In this document: piece after piece, positions 35,775 through 45,810 of the stretch | Position numbering within the stretch: position 1 is the stretch's first letter | Layout: every line of letters begins with the position of its first letter | Source: Hyphomicrobium methylovorum | GTDB lineage: Bacteria; Pseudomonadota; Alphaproteobacteria; Rhizobiales; Hyphomicrobiaceae | DNA: 64,000 nucleotides | Assembly: GCF_013626205.1 (NCBI RefSeq) | Contig: NZ_QHJE01000001.1 | Location: 2,398,501-2,462,500 of the forward strand | Reading direction: 5' to 3' | Position numbers and translations under genes: made by a program | Notes under the pieces: generated by a model | Database searches by the model: none | Told to the model about the DNA's origin: nothing | What the model saw: the letters and a program-made list of their open reading frames with translations, nothing else

Positions 35775-35879
35775 ATTTTCTTTCCGTCGTTGATTAGGAG
35801 GAATGTGGCGCTAGGCGTCCCGCCGCGCAACTGCGGCCACGCATCGCGATCCATGTGGCTTAAGGCCTCTGAGGGCTGT

Positions 35880-37025
35880 TCAGGTTTCCGGCATCCGGTC
35901 TGTTTCCATGGCTGCCGCGAGGCTGCGGGGCTCATAGATAATTTTCCGGGGACGCTTCTTGTGCATCTCGATAACCGTTTCGCCAAAGCGGCGGCGGGCG
36001 CTTTCGTGAATGGCTTCATTCAGAGAGAGAAAGCCGCTTTCGGTCTTGCTGCTGCGCCAGGATCGGAACCAGCGTCGGCGCGCGGGTGAGATCGCTTCGT
36101 CGTTTTGGCGAACGAGGCGGATGAATGGAAATGCGCGGCTGAACGCATAAACCCAGCCCGTGGCCGACGCGTGCTGCGCGCCGAAGCAGTCAGGATTTGC
36201 AATCGCACTCAACTGATCGAAATCGATGTCGAGATCCGTGGTGGCGGAGACGCGATCGGCCATCCACAGCAGTGGCGCATCCGACAGGGCGGTTTCCGGC
36301 CAGCCGCCGCCGATGTCCGCGTGCGTTCCGGGGAACCACACTTGCTCCACATGCTGATGAGAGCCGAGAGACGTTTCTGCGGGAAGCGTGAAGAGCGACG
36401 GGCGGAAGGGGCCGCGAATTTCGTCAACGGAAAGCGCGTGCAGCGCGACGTCGATCGTGTCATGTAGGCGCATGTCATGGAAGGCGAGACGGCGGCTGCT
36501 CCATGTGCCGCCTGTTAGGGGATTGCCGATATTGCCGACCGTATCCCAAACGCCGATGCAACGTATGCGGACCGGATAATGGCACGACGCGCTGAGTTCC
36601 GCCACCGCATCGATATTGCGCTCGTGATCGCTGCGTCGATAGAGATCCCAGGCGTTGCCGATTGAAAATTCGCTGTCGGGTCGCGCAATGCCGAATAGGG
36701 AAATGAAGCTTGCGAGGCTGCGTGCTTCAAAGGCGCCGCGTGAAAACCCGAATAGATAGATTTCGTCGCCGGGTTCATAGACGTCCATCAAATAGCTGTA
36801 AGCCAGCTTGATGCGCGCGCCGACTTCCAGGCCGATTGCGCCTTTGACGAATGCGAAGCGCATACCCTCGTCGCTGGCGATGCCAGCGAGGTAGCGGACA
36901 TACTGGCGGATACCTTTGCGGTCTCGCGGGCGGATGGCGCGGTGAAGCTTCGCCACGTTGGTAGGGGGCGCTTTAGGATCCTGGTCGTTCCAGGTGCCGT
37001 CGAAAGAACAGACAATACGTTTCAT
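35880..37025 (-). CDS. DUF2235 hydrolase (Tle1-like catalytic domain)
   Basis: A 381-residue alpha/beta hydrolase-like protein of DUF2235. Visible features: 'CSFDGTWND' at the N-terminus, 'YLFGFSRGAFEARSL' (the GFSRGA nucleophile motif), 'CIGVWDTVG', and 'WFPGTHADIGGGW' with the catalytic Asp and His region. The same domain occurs in Tle1 phospholipase effectors of type VI secretion, but no secretion or immunity gene is present here and there is no signal peptide. GGGGGAAGG precedes the ATG at 37025. It is more likely a housekeeping or stress hydrolase of unknown substrate. Confidence 0.88.
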   Translation of the reverse strand: MKRIVCSFDGTWNDQDPKAPPTNVAKLHRAIRPRDRKGIRQYVRYLAGIASDEGMRFAFVKGAIGLEVGARIKLAYSYLMDVYEPGDEIYLFGFSRGAFEARSLASFISLFGIARPDSEFSIGNAWDLYRRSDHERNIDAVAELSASCHYPVRIRCIGVWDTVGNIGNPLTGGTWSSRRLAFHDMRLHDTIDVALHALSVDEIRGPFRPSLFTLPAETSLGSHQHVEQVWFPGTHADIGGGWPETALSDAPLLWMADRVSATTDLDIDFDQLSAIANPDCFGAQHASATGWVYAFSRAFPFIRLVRQNDEAISPARRRWFRSWRSSKTESGFLSLNEAIHESARRRFGETVIEMHKKRPRKIIYEPRSLAAAMETDRMPET

Positions 37026-37220
37026 GCTGCCTTCCCCCGAAGGCCGTTTCCGGCGCACGCAATACAAGGGGTGCGCATTGTCATCCGAGCGACGTTATAC
37101 GGCCCGCGCCTTCAGGGACCAAGGCGAGGGCTGGATTTGAAGGTGCCGCGCCCGCCGATGCTGGCCGATTGGCCACAACGAGCGCGATGAACCGGCGATG
37201 TTCTCGACGTAATTGCCCGG

Positions 37221-38120
37221 TTACGGCCATTTCACGACGGGCGGCATGGAGGAGAGAATGCTGGCGACGTTGCCGCCGGTCTTGAGGCCGAACGTTGTTC
37301 CGCGGTCGTAGAGCAGATTGTATTCGACGTAGCGTCCGCGGCGAATGAGCTGCTCTTCGCGGTCTGCATCGGTGTAGGGCATCGTGTAGTTGCCGCGAAC
37401 CAGCATCGGATAGACGCTGAGGAATGCCTTGCCGACGTCTTTGGTAAACGCAAAGGCTGCGTCCCAGCCTCCGGCATCTTCATCAGGAGTCAGGTAATCG
37501 TAGAAGATGCCGCCGATCCCGCGCATTTCGTTGCGGTGGGGCAGGAAGAAGTATTCATCGCACCAGGTTTTATATTTCGGATAATCGGCGATCGCGTGTG
37601 CTGCACATGCGCCGTACATCGCCGCGTGAAATGCGAGCGTATCGGCGTCGGACTGCACGCGGCGCTTGTCCAGCACGGGTGTCAGGTCTGCGCCGCCGCC
37701 GAACCACCATTTGCTGGTGACGATCATGCGCGTGTTCATATGCACGGCTGGCACGTTCGGGTTGAGCGGATGGGCGATGAGCGAGATGCCGGACGCCCAG
37801 AACCTTGGATCTTCTGCGGCTCCTGGAATTTGCGCGCGGAACTCAGGAGAGAATTCACCCTGGACCGTCGAGGTGTGAACGCCTGCCTTCTCGAAGACGC
37901 GGCCGTGCACCATGCTCATCAGGCCGCCACCGCCTTGCTCGCTCTCGCGGGTCCAGGGCGTTTGAACGAATTGACCCGGCGCGTCCGTTCCGTGGGGCGC
38001 CGTCTCGGGAAGGCCCGTTTCGAGTTTCCCGAATGCTGCGACGATGTCGTCGCGCAGGGATTCGAACCAGGCGCGGGCGGCAGCCTTGCGTTCTTCGAGC
38101 TTCGATTGGGCGTCTTCCAT
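37221..38120 (-). CDS. hemF: Oxygen-dependent coproporphyrinogen III oxidase
   Basis: A 299-residue enzyme that converts coproporphyrinogen III to protoporphyrinogen IX with O2, in heme synthesis. Family blocks are complete: '[18 protein letters not shown]', '[18 protein letters not shown]', '[11 protein letters not shown]', '[22 protein letters not shown]' and '[34 protein letters not shown]'. It is typical of aerobic bacteria and fits the nearby bc1 complex, which needs heme. I see no FNR box in its upstream region. Confidence 0.97.
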   Translation of the reverse strand: MEDAQSKLEERKAAARAWFESLRDDIVAAFGKLETGLPETAPHGTDAPGQFVQTPWTRESEQGGGGLMSMVHGRVFEKAGVHTSTVQGEFSPEFRAQIPGAAEDPRFWASGISLIAHPLNPNVPAVHMNTRMIVTSKWWFGGGADLTPVLDKRRVQSDADTLAFHAAMYGACAAHAIADYPKYKTWCDEYFFLPHRNEMRGIGGIFYDYLTPDEDAGGWDAAFAFTKDVGKAFLSVYPMLVRGNYTMPYTDADREEQLIRRGRYVEYNLLYDRGTTFGLKTGGNVASILSSMPPVVKWP

Positions 38121-38260
38121 GGAAAGTATTGTGCCTTGTCTTGTTTTTGTCTGAAATAACCCTTAGCCATACCCCACATCCATGATCAACACCCGGTCGC
38201 TGTCGCCAGTCGGAACCACCGTCTTGCGATTTAGCGCCGCTTTTTGTGTCTGTTAGGCAA

Positions 38261-40138
38261 ATGCTTCGCGCGATTGCAAAATGGTTCGAGACCCGGATTG
38301 ACCCGTTCGAGGCGAGTGAGATCACGCGCCCGCCCGATACGCTATGGGCATTTTACCGGCATTTCATGATGCCGCTTTGGCCGTTTTTCCTTCTGCTTTT
38401 GATTGCGGGCTTCCTTGGCTCGTCAATTGAAGTGGCGCTGATGGCGTTCGTCGGCACGATTGTCGATCGCATGAAGGCGAGCACCGATCCGGCAACGTTC
38501 ATCTCTGACCACGGCTGGATGCTGCTGGGGATGGCGGCGGTTGCGCTTGTGTTGCGGCCGATCGTTTCGACGGCGCACGACCTCATTAAGAACCAGATGA
38601 TGACTCCGGTCGTGACGACGGGCATCCGCTGGAAGACACATCGTTATGTGTTGCGGCAGAGCCTTGGCTTTTTCCAGAACGACTTTGCGGGACGGATCGC
38701 CAACAAGATCATTCAGACTGGGTCGGCGCTTCGTGAAAGCGTCATTCAGCTCATCGATGCGCTTTGGTATGCAAGCGTGCAGTTCATCGGAGCGGCGGTG
38801 CTGTTTGCGGCGGCTGACTGGCGGTTGACTGTTCCGCTGCTGATCTGGGTCGTCGCCTATACGTTTGCGCTTAGCTATTTCGTGCCGCGCATCAAGCAGC
38901 GTTCCACGGAGGCGTCCGAGGCGCGGTCGATGCTCGTTGGGCGTATCGTCGATAGTTACACGAATATCATGACGGTGAAGCTTTTCGCGCATGCTTCGCG
39001 AGAAGACGAATACGCACGCGCGGCATTGCAAGATCAAATGGCGAAGTGGCAGGCGTCGCTGCGCCTGATCACCGGCATGGAGGTGACGCTCTATCTGCTG
39101 AACGGCAGCTTGCTGGTTTCAGCTTGCGGCATGGCGATCTGGCTGTGGACGCAGCATTACGTCAGCGTGGGCGATATCGCCGTTGTCAGTGGCCTCGTCA
39201 TCCGCATCGTCGCGATGTCTGGCTGGGTCATGTGGACGATTGCAGACGTGTTCGAAAACATCGGTATCGTGCACGAGGGCATGGAGACGATCGCGCGCCC
39301 GAACCTGCTGGCCGACTCTTCTGATGCGAAGCCGCTTGTGGTTTCCCGCGGTGAGATCACCTTTGACCACATCCGCTTTCACTATGGTTCGGGACGGTCC
39401 GCGTCTGTCGATGCGCCGCCGCGTGTCATCGAAGGATTGTCGTTGCACGTTCGCCCGGGTGAGAAGGTGGGACTTGTCGGTCGTTCGGGCGCCGGGAAGT
39501 CGACACTCGTCAATCTGCTGCTGCGCTTCTACGACCTGGAAGGCGGCCGCATCTTGATCGACGGGCAGGATATTGCGCACGTCACGCAGGACAGTCTCCG
39601 GGCCGAAATCGGAATGGTGACGCAGGATACGTCTTTGCTGCACCGCTCCGTGCGCGACAACATCCGCTACGGCCGTCCGAGTGCGGACGACGCTGACATC
39701 ATCGCCGCTGCGCGGCAGGCGGAAGCGGGCGGTTTTATCGCGGACCTGGAAGATATGAAGGGCCGCAAAGCCTATGACGCGCACGTTGGCGAGCGCGGCG
39801 TGAAGCTTTCGGGCGGACAGCGTCAGCGGATTGCGATTGCGCGTGTGCTTCTGAAGAACGCGCCGATCCTGGTTCTCGACGAAGCGACGAGTGCGCTCGA
39901 TTCCGAGGTCGAGGCCGAGATCCAAGCGAGCCTTGAACGGCTGATGCATGGCAAGACGGTTATCGCCATTGCGCATCGGCTTTCGACGATCGCGGCGATG
40001 GACCGGCTGGTCGTGATGGACGATGGGCGGATCGTAGAGGAAGGTACGCACGAAGACTTGCTGAAGCGTGGCGAGCTTTATGCGCAGCTTTGGCAGCGGC
40101 AGTCTGGCGGCTTCCTCGCGCGCGAGGCGGCCGAGTAG
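38261..40138 (+). CDS. ABC exporter, fused permease and ATPase
   Basis: A 625-residue half-transporter that should work as a dimer in the inner membrane. About six membrane helices occupy residues 30-340. The ATPase has Walker A GRSGAGKST (about 407-415), the signature LSGGQRQR (about 516), Walker B 'ILVLDEATSALDSE' and the switch 'IAIAHRLST'. Substrate is unknown; this MsbA/MDR-like type exports lipids or small hydrophobic compounds. I use the ATG at 38261; GTG at 38246 would add five residues. It is divergent from hemF and shares a 140-base promoter region with it. Confidence 0.93.
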   Translation: MLRAIAKWFETRIDPFEASEITRPPDTLWAFYRHFMMPLWPFFLLLLIAGFLGSSIEVALMAFVGTIVDRMKASTDPATFISDHGWMLLGMAAVALVLRPIVSTAHDLIKNQMMTPVVTTGIRWKTHRYVLRQSLGFFQNDFAGRIANKIIQTGSALRESVIQLIDALWYASVQFIGAAVLFAAADWRLTVPLLIWVVAYTFALSYFVPRIKQRSTEASEARSMLVGRIVDSYTNIMTVKLFAHASREDEYARAALQDQMAKWQASLRLITGMEVTLYLLNGSLLVSACGMAIWLWTQHYVSVGDIAVVSGLVIRIVAMSGWVMWTIADVFENIGIVHEGMETIARPNLLADSSDAKPLVVSRGEITFDHIRFHYGSGRSASVDAPPRVIEGLSLHVRPGEKVGLVGRSGAGKSTLVNLLLRFYDLEGGRILIDGQDIAHVTQDSLRAEIGMVTQDTSLLHRSVRDNIRYGRPSADDADIIAAARQAEAGGFIADLEDMKGRKAYDAHVGERGVKLSGGQRQRIAIARVLLKNAPILVLDEATSALDSEVEAEIQASLERLMHGKTVIAIAHRLSTIAAMDRLVVMDDGRIVEEGTHEDLLKRGELYAQLWQRQSGGFLAREAAE

Positions 40139-40188
40139 GGCCGTCGGCGATCTAGCTCAAAAAAACTGAACGGTTGAGTCAGGCGGGT

Positions 40189-40659
40189 TTAGGCTTCTGG
40201 AAAGCCGCCCGTCTGGCGCAACGCTTCGCCGAGGACCATTGCCGTCGCGACGGCAATATTGAGCGACCTCAGTCCCGGCCGCATCGGAATTGTAATTCTC
40301 GCATCCGCAATGTTGTGCACCGCGTCAGGGGCGCCAGCGCTTTCGCGGCCGAGCAATAGCGTATCCGTCTTTTCGAATGTGAAATGATGGTAAGGCGTGT
40401 CTCCGTGTGACGTCAGCAATATGAGCCGGCCATTCGAGGGCATTGTTGCAGCGCGAGCGTCAGTGAACGCTGCAAAGCTCATGTGCCGTGTGAGATCGAC
40501 GTGGGGGAGATAATCGAGTGCTGCACGCTTAAGTGCGCGGTCGCTGATGTCGAAGCCTGCCGGTTCGATGATGTCGACGGCGATTCCGAGACAGGCGCAA
40601 AGGCGAAGGATCGTGCCTGTATTTTGCGCTATGTCGGGTTGATAAAGCGCAATACGCAT
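40189..40659 (-). CDS. trmL: tRNA (cytidine/uridine(34)-2'-O)-methyltransferase TrmL
   Basis: A 156-residue SPOUT-fold methyltransferase that modifies the wobble ribose of tRNA-Leu. Diagnostic blocks are 'ALYQPDIAQNTGTILRLCACLG', 'PAGFDISDRALKRAALDYL', 'FEKTDTLLLGRESAGAP' and 'SLNIAVATAMVLGEALRQ', which include the SAM-binding knot. Length is normal for TrmL. ATG at 40659 is preferred over the in-frame TTG two codons upstream. It ends 50 bases from the convergent ABC exporter. Confidence 0.93.
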   Translation of the reverse strand: MRIALYQPDIAQNTGTILRLCACLGIAVDIIEPAGFDISDRALKRAALDYLPHVDLTRHMSFAAFTDARAATMPSNGRLILLTSHGDTPYHHFTFEKTDTLLLGRESAGAPDAVHNIADARITIPMRPGLRSLNIAVATAMVLGEALRQTGGFPEA

Positions 40660-40909
40660 GATCAATAATTTTCTCTAATATATAAAATGGGCCAGTCCAG
40701 CCCGATGTTTTGACGATGCGCCAAATTGCCTCTTGGCCGTTGGCTTTGCCGAGCTTGAGAGCAAAGTCAAACGCTGTCAGAACGGCTCTAATGAAATGAT
40801 GCGCAGAAGCGCACGGTTATAGAGCGTCCTCGGCAAGAGCACCGAACTTTCTCGTCGTCCGGCGCCGTTATGTGTAACAGCTCGCCAGAATTTCCAACCG
40901 GAGGCACCC

Positions 40910-41482
40910 GTGACCACTGACGCTACTGAGGCGAATCGCCGGGACTTCCTGGTGGTTGTCGGCAACGCGTTTGCTGCCGTCGGGGCGGCCTCGCTCCTTT
41001 GGCCCTTCATTCAGCAGATGAATCCTGACGCGAGCACGATGGCGCTTTCGTCGATCGACGTCGATCTTGCTCCCGTTAAGGAAGGGCAAGCGATCACGGT
41101 GATGTGGCGCGGCAAGCCGGTGTTCATCCGCAACCGCACGAAGAAGGAGCTCGACGAGGCTCTGGACGTCGATGTGCAGAAGCTGCCGGATACCTTCGCA
41201 CGCAACGACGCTCTTCCGGCTACCGATCTTGCGACGGACCAGAACCGCACGATCAAGGGCCACGAGAACTGGATCGTGCTCATCGGTATCTGCACGCACC
41301 TTGGCTGCATTCCGAAGGGGCAGGCCATGGGCGACGAACGCGGATCCTATGGCGGATGGTTCTGCCCGTGTCACGGTTCGGTCTACGACACGTCCGGGCG
41401 CATTCGTGGCGGCCCGGCGCCGCGCAATCTCGAGGTGCCGCCCTACGCGTTCGCATCTGACACCAAAATCAAGATCGGCTAA
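40910..41482 (+). CDS. petA: Ubiquinol-cytochrome c reductase iron-sulfur (Rieske) subunit
   Basis: A 190-residue Rieske protein of the bc1 complex. The N-terminus has a twin-arginine-type sequence (NRRDFL) and one membrane anchor. The cluster ligands are in CTHLGC (Cys128, His130) and CPCHGS (Cys152, His155), with the disulfide cysteines Cys133 and Cys154 present. It starts with GTG, fixed by CGGAGG eight bases upstream. First gene of petABC, 14 bases before petB. Confidence 0.97.
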   Translation: MTTDATEANRRDFLVVVGNAFAAVGAASLLWPFIQQMNPDASTMALSSIDVDLAPVKEGQAITVMWRGKPVFIRNRTKKELDEALDVDVQKLPDTFARNDALPATDLATDQNRTIKGHENWIVLIGICTHLGCIPKGQAMGDERGSYGGWFCPCHGSVYDTSGRIRGGPAPRNLEVPPYAFASDTKIKIG

Positions 41483-41496
41483 GGGGCAAGAGCAAT

Positions 41497-42810
41497 ATGA
41501 GCGGTCATTCCTCGACCTATGAGCCGACCACCCGCTGGGGCAAATGGTGGGACGAGCGCCTACCGATCTATCGGTTGATGCACGGGTCGTTTGTCGATTT
41601 TCCGACACCCCGTAACCTGAACTACCTCTGGACGTTCGGCGGTATTCTCACGTTCTGCCTCGTCGCGCAGATCGTGACGGGTGTGATTCTGGCGATGCAC
41701 TACAATCCGAGCGCTGCGGGCGCGTTCGATTCTATCGAACATATCCGCCGCGACGTGAACTATGGCTGGGTGATCCGCAACTTCCATGCGGTCGGCGCGT
41801 CGATGTTCTTCGTCGCCGTTTACATTCATATTTTCCGCGGCTTGTACTACGGCTCATATAAAGCGCCGCGCGAAGTGCTGTGGGTTTTGGGCGTCATCAT
41901 CCTGTTGCTGATGATGGCCACGGCGTTCATGGGCTACTCGCTGCCGTGGGGCCAAATGAGCTTCTGGGGCGTGACGGTTATTACGAACCTGTTCTCGGCT
42001 CTCGATAGCATTATCAACGGTCTCGGCACCGCAATCGTGGAATGGCTGTGGGGCGGGTATGCGGTTTCGGGCGCGACCCTCAACCGGTTTTTCTCGCTGC
42101 ACTATCTGCTGCCGTTTGTGCTGACGGGCGTTGTCGGCTTGCACATTTGGGCGCTGCACACGGCCGGACAGAACAATCCGACGGGTCTCGACCTGAAGCA
42201 GCCGAGCGACTCCGTGCCGATGCATCCCTATGCAACGTCAAAGGATGCTGTCGGGCTGTTTGCCTTCTTGATGCTCTTCGCGTGGTTTGTGTTCTTCATG
42301 CCGGACTACCTCGGGCATGCTGACAACTACAACGAAGCCAATCCGCTGGTGACGCCGCCGCACATCGTTCCGGAATGGTACTTCCTGCCGTTCTACGCGA
42401 TCCTGCGCGCCTTCACGAGCTCGTTCCTGGGTATTCCGCTCGGCGAGTACGCAAAGCTGTGCGGCGTCGTGGCGATGTTCGCGGCGATAGCCATCGTTGC
42501 GTTCGCTCCGTGGCTCGACACGTCGCGCGTGCGGTCGGCGAAGTATCGTCCGATCTTCAAATGGTTCTTCTGGTACTTCGCATTCACGTGCGTTGCGCTG
42601 GGGTATCTCGGGTCGAGGCCGGCTGAAGGCGTCTACATCTTTTGGGCGCAGATCTTCACGCTCTCGTATTTTCTGTTCTTCCTGGTCGTGATGCCGGTCG
42701 TCGGCCTCATCGAAACGCCGAAGAAGCTGCCGCGCTCGATCACGGACGCGGTGCTTGGAACGGACGGGGAAACAGCCAAGGGCGCAACTGCTGCGTCGGA
42801 AGTGCGCTGA
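41497..42810 (+). CDS. petB: Cytochrome b subunit of the bc1 complex
   Basis: A 437-residue integral membrane protein with eight helices that binds two b hemes and both quinone sites. Seen in order: '[11 protein letters not shown]', '[16 protein letters not shown]' (heme His), '[26 protein letters not shown]' (Qo site), '[27 protein letters not shown]' (heme His), and '[18 protein letters not shown]', which holds the Qo-site PEWY. It lies between petA and petC with 13-14 base gaps. Confidence 0.98.
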   Translation: MSGHSSTYEPTTRWGKWWDERLPIYRLMHGSFVDFPTPRNLNYLWTFGGILTFCLVAQIVTGVILAMHYNPSAAGAFDSIEHIRRDVNYGWVIRNFHAVGASMFFVAVYIHIFRGLYYGSYKAPREVLWVLGVIILLLMMATAFMGYSLPWGQMSFWGVTVITNLFSALDSIINGLGTAIVEWLWGGYAVSGATLNRFFSLHYLLPFVLTGVVGLHIWALHTAGQNNPTGLDLKQPSDSVPMHPYATSKDAVGLFAFLMLFAWFVFFMPDYLGHADNYNEANPLVTPPHIVPEWYFLPFYAILRAFTSSFLGIPLGEYAKLCGVVAMFAAIAIVAFAPWLDTSRVRSAKYRPIFKWFFWYFAFTCVALGYLGSRPAEGVYIFWAQIFTLSYFLFFLVVMPVVGLIETPKKLPRSITDAVLGTDGETAKGATAASEVR

Positions 42811-42823
42811 GAGGAAACAACAA

Positions 42824-43693
42824 ATGAAAAGCCGTTTCCCTAAGCTTCTTGCCGGCGCCGTTGCGGTGCTCTCGATGGGTTCGCTCGCTGCGCTTGCTGA
42901 AGAGGGCGGCCATCATGGGCCGGAGATTCCGCGTGAGACTTGGTCATTTGGCGGTTTCACTGGCCAGTTTGACCGGGCGCAATTGCAGCGCGGTTTCCAG
43001 GTCTACAAAGATGTCTGCTCAAGCTGCCACGCTCTGCATCGCATTGCGTTCCGCAACCTTGTCCAACCGGGTGGACCTGAGTTTCCTGAAGCCTCTGTGA
43101 GGGCGCTTGCCGCCGCGTGGCCGAACCAGATCACTGACGGTCCGAACGACGAAGGCAAGATGTTCGAGCGTCCGCCGTTGCTGTCCGACCCGATCCGCGG
43201 TCCGTATCACAACGAGCAGGAAGCGCGTGCGGCCCAGAACGGCGCATATCCGCCGGACCTCAGCCTCATGGCGAAGGCACGTGGCGTTGAGCGCAATCCA
43301 AGCTGGTGGGTTCATCCGTTCCTGATGATCGGTGACATCATCAAGACATACTCGGAAGGCGGCGCCGATTATCTGCACGCGCTGTTGATCGGCTATACCG
43401 ACCCGCCGGCCGGCGTCGAACTGGTTGACGGCAAGTTCTACAACAATGCCTTCCCGGGCCATCAGATCGCGATGCCGCCGCCGTTGTCGGAAGGTGTCGT
43501 GACCTATCAGGACGGCACGCCGGGCACCGTCGAGAACTATTCGCGTGACGTTGCTGCGTTTCTCTCGTGGGCGGGCGATCCTTCGCTTAACCAGAGAAAG
43601 CGTATCGGCTGGCAGGTGATGCTGTATCTGCTTGTTACGACGGTCCTGCTCTACATCGGCAAGAAGCGCATCTGGTCTGCGATGAAGCATTGA
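42824..43693 (+). CDS. petC: Cytochrome c1 of the bc1 complex
   Basis: A 289-residue exported c-type cytochrome. The signal peptide ends near 'LAALAEEGG', the heme attachment site is CSSCH (65-69), the axial Met is likely in 'QIAMPPPLSEGVV', and a C-terminal membrane anchor (WQVMLYLLVTTVLLYIGKKRIW) holds the domain on the periplasmic side. GAGAGGAAAC lies before the ATG at 42824; the frame extends 23 codons upstream only as overlap with petB. It ends the petABC operon before a strong terminator. Confidence 0.97.
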   Translation: MKSRFPKLLAGAVAVLSMGSLAALAEEGGHHGPEIPRETWSFGGFTGQFDRAQLQRGFQVYKDVCSSCHALHRIAFRNLVQPGGPEFPEASVRALAAAWPNQITDGPNDEGKMFERPPLLSDPIRGPYHNEQEARAAQNGAYPPDLSLMAKARGVERNPSWWVHPFLMIGDIIKTYSEGGADYLHALLIGYTDPPAGVELVDGKFYNNAFPGHQIAMPPPLSEGVVTYQDGTPGTVENYSRDVAAFLSWAGDPSLNQRKRIGWQVMLYLLVTTVLLYIGKKRIWSAMKH

Positions 43694-43736
43694 TGCCGCG
43701 CGGCCTCGCGGTCGCGTTTCAAATCATCGAAATTGC

Positions 43737-43770
43737 AAAAGGCCTCGCTTGCGGGGCCTTTTTATTTTTA
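43737..43770 (+). terminator. Rho-independent terminator after petABC
   Basis: AAAAGGCC(T)CGC-TTG-CG(G)GGCCTTTTT forms a strong stem with one internal mismatch, followed by ATTTTTA. It separates petABC from mtnP. Confidence 0.85.
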
Positions 43771-43806
43771 ACTGCGGCGCGAGAATTCCGGGGAAGGAAA
43801 ATAAGT

Positions 43807-44694
43807 ATGACGCAGTCGGTACTCGGCATCGTGGGTGGCAGCGGGTTCTACAACCTTCCGGGCCTCATGAATGCAGAATGGCGATCGGTGACGAGCCCGT
43901 GGGGCGAGCCATCGGACGACATCATGTTCGCGGAGCTTGATGGTCTGCCGGTGCGGTTTCTCCCGCGTCATGGACGAGGGCACAAGCTGGCGCCGAGTGA
44001 CATCAATTACAGGGCCAACATTGACGTGCTGAAGCGCGCTGGCGTGACCGATCTCATTTCGGTCTCGGCCTGTGGCTCGTTGAAGAAGAAGTACCGGCCC
44101 GGAGATTTCGTTCTGCCGGATCAGTACATCGACCGCACATTCGCTCGGGCGAAATCATTCTTCGGCAAGGGTTGCGTTGCGCATGTCGCGATGGGCGATC
44201 CCGTCAGTCCTCTGCTGTTCAAGGCGCTTGAGCGCGCGGCCAAGCAGGAGAAGATCAAGGTGCATCGCGGCGGCATCTATCTCGCGATGGAGGGGCCGCA
44301 ATTCTCGACGCGCGCCGAAAGCAATCTCTATCGCTCCTGGGGTGCGGACGTGATCGGCATGACGAACATGCCGGAAGCGAAACTCGCGCGCGAAGCGGAG
44401 ATTTGTTACGCGAGCGTCTCCATGGTGACCGACTACGATTGCTGGCACTCGGATCACGCGGATGTCGACGTGGCGGCGATTATCGAAGTCATGAAGGAGA
44501 ACACGTTCAAGGCTCAGCGGCTTGTGGCTCGCCTTGGGCGCGATTTTCCGCGGGAGCATCCGGCGTGTCCGATCGGCTCGGATCGCGCGCTCGAAGTTGC
44601 GATCATTACGCCACCGGAAGCGCGCGATGCGGAGTTGATGAAGAAGCTCGACGCCGTTGCGGGCCGCGTGCTGTTTCCTAATTCGGAAAGCTGA
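43807..44694 (+). CDS. mtnP: S-methyl-5'-thioadenosine phosphorylase
   Basis: A 295-residue enzyme that splits methylthioadenosine with phosphate into methylthioribose 1-phosphate and adenine. Family blocks: 'IVGGSGFYNLPG' (phosphate site), 'PRHGRGHKLAPSDINYRANI', 'SACGSLKKKYRPGDFVLPDQYIDRT', 'YLAMEGPQFSTRAES' and 'GMTNMPEAKLAREAEICY'. The reading 'SACGS.K' and 'YLAMEGPQFST' fit MtnP more than ordinary purine nucleoside phosphorylases. ATG at 43807 is used. mtnA, apt and an aldolase follow within 4 kb on the same strand. Confidence 0.93.
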   Translation: MTQSVLGIVGGSGFYNLPGLMNAEWRSVTSPWGEPSDDIMFAELDGLPVRFLPRHGRGHKLAPSDINYRANIDVLKRAGVTDLISVSACGSLKKKYRPGDFVLPDQYIDRTFARAKSFFGKGCVAHVAMGDPVSPLLFKALERAAKQEKIKVHRGGIYLAMEGPQFSTRAESNLYRSWGADVIGMTNMPEAKLAREAEICYASVSMVTDYDCWHSDHADVDVAAIIEVMKENTFKAQRLVARLGRDFPREHPACPIGSDRALEVAIITPPEARDAELMKKLDAVAGRVLFPNSES

Positions 44695-45124
44695 TCAGGA
44701 TTTTCATCTTGATGAGCTGCGGGAAGATTGCTTCGAGCGCCCAACCAGCGAACCAAAGAATGACGCCGAGAAGAATGAGAGCCGGTATGCTGGCGAGGAC
44801 CGCTTTCAAGAAGAATAAGGTGAGGTCACGGAACGGGATGTCGAGGCGCGTGACGGTTGCGGCGGGTGGCCGCTCGTCGCGCGCGGGTGCAAACTCTGCG
44901 GCGCGGAAAATTTGCGGGCGAGGGCGCTCATAGTCATCGTCTGCGCTTGCGCTTGAGAGGCCCGATAGGCTGGGTGCAGCGGCGCGCTCTGCCGCGGCGC
45001 GTTCTCGCGCGGCTCTCGCGCGTGCTTCCTTTTCGCGCCTTAGGGTCCGTGGAAGATCATCGGATTCATCCGTCAACGGTCCAAAGTCGGGGGTGGCCGT
45101 TGCGGCCGGACTAAACGCTGACAT
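44678..45124 (-). CDS. Membrane protein of unknown function with charged N-terminal domain
   Basis: A 148-residue protein. The first 95 residues are polar, rich in Arg, Ala and Glu (RREKEARARAARERAAAERAAA) and predicted coiled or disordered. One or two hydrophobic segments lie near the end (LTLFFLKAVLASIPALILLGVILWFAGWAL). I do not recognise the family. Its last 17 bases overlap the 3' end of convergent mtnP, and its start faces apt with a 130-base gap. Confidence 0.65.
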   Translation of the reverse strand: MSAFSPAATATPDFGPLTDESDDLPRTLRREKEARARAARERAAAERAAAPSLSGLSSASADDDYERPRPQIFRAAEFAPARDERPPAATVTRLDIPFRDLTLFFLKAVLASIPALILLGVILWFAGWALEAIFPQLIKMKILISFPN

Positions 45125-45253
45125 CTCAAATGGCCCTCAAACAACGATTTCACCTCGCAGCGAAATCAAACGCTACGCCGTGCCCCCAACACGGCTACCT
45201 GTAAGCTTCGGATATTGCTATTTTGCGCCGTCAATTGGGCGGGAGTGCAGCAG

Positions 45254-45793
45254 GTGCAAGACCTTAAAGATCTACGAGACCTCATTCGAACGATACCAGA
45301 TTACCCCAAACCCGGGATCCAGTTTCGCGATATCACGACGCTTCTTGCGGATCCCAAAGGTTTGAAAAGGGCGATCAGGGAAATGGCGGCGCCTTTCGAA
45401 AATCTCAAAGTCGACGCAGTTGCGGGAATTGAGGCGCGGGGGTTCATCCTCGGTGGCGCAATCGCCGACCGGCTCGAATGTGGCTTCATTCCGATCCGAA
45501 AGAAGGGCAAGCTGCCGTGGAAGACCATTGGGCAGGAATACACGCTTGAATACGGCGTCGACGTCATCGAGATTCATGAAGACGCCATCGTGTCAGGATC
45601 GCGGGTGCTGGTGGTTGATGATTTGATCGCGACCGGCGGTACGGCGGAAGCGGCGATCAAACTGCTGCAGCGGTCAGGCGGGACGATTGTCGGCGCGACG
45701 TTTATCGTCAATCTTCCTGATCTCGGCGGTGTCGATCGCGTCACGAGCCTCGGCGTTACCAGCCATTCGCTTGTTGCGTTCGAGGGAGATTAA
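45254..45793 (+). CDS. apt: Adenine phosphoribosyltransferase
   Basis: A 179-residue enzyme that makes AMP from adenine and PRPP. Family features: 'IPDYPKPGIQFRDITTLL', 'VDAVAGIEARGFILGGAIA', 'IPIRKKGKLPWKT' and the PRPP-binding loop 'RVLVVDDLIATGGTAEA'. The start is taken as GTG at 45254, eight bases after GGGAG; GTG at 45245 or TTG at 45215 are possible. Lying among mtnP, mtnA and the aldolase, it would salvage the adenine released by MtnP. Confidence 0.96.
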   Translation: MQDLKDLRDLIRTIPDYPKPGIQFRDITTLLADPKGLKRAIREMAAPFENLKVDAVAGIEARGFILGGAIADRLECGFIPIRKKGKLPWKTIGQEYTLEYGVDVIEIHEDAIVSGSRVLVVDDLIATGGTAEAAIKLLQRSGGTIVGATFIVNLPDLGGVDRVTSLGVTSHSLVAFEGD

Positions 45794-45810
45794 CAGCAAG
45801 GGGCGAAGGC

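Noticed and set aside
35880-37025. DUF2235 gene as a type VI effector
   Set aside because: No secretion or immunity gene and no delivery domain in the window.
40660-40909. tRNA or riboswitch in the gap before petA
   Set aside because: No cloverleaf or known aptamer pattern could be drawn; it most likely holds only the petABC promoter.
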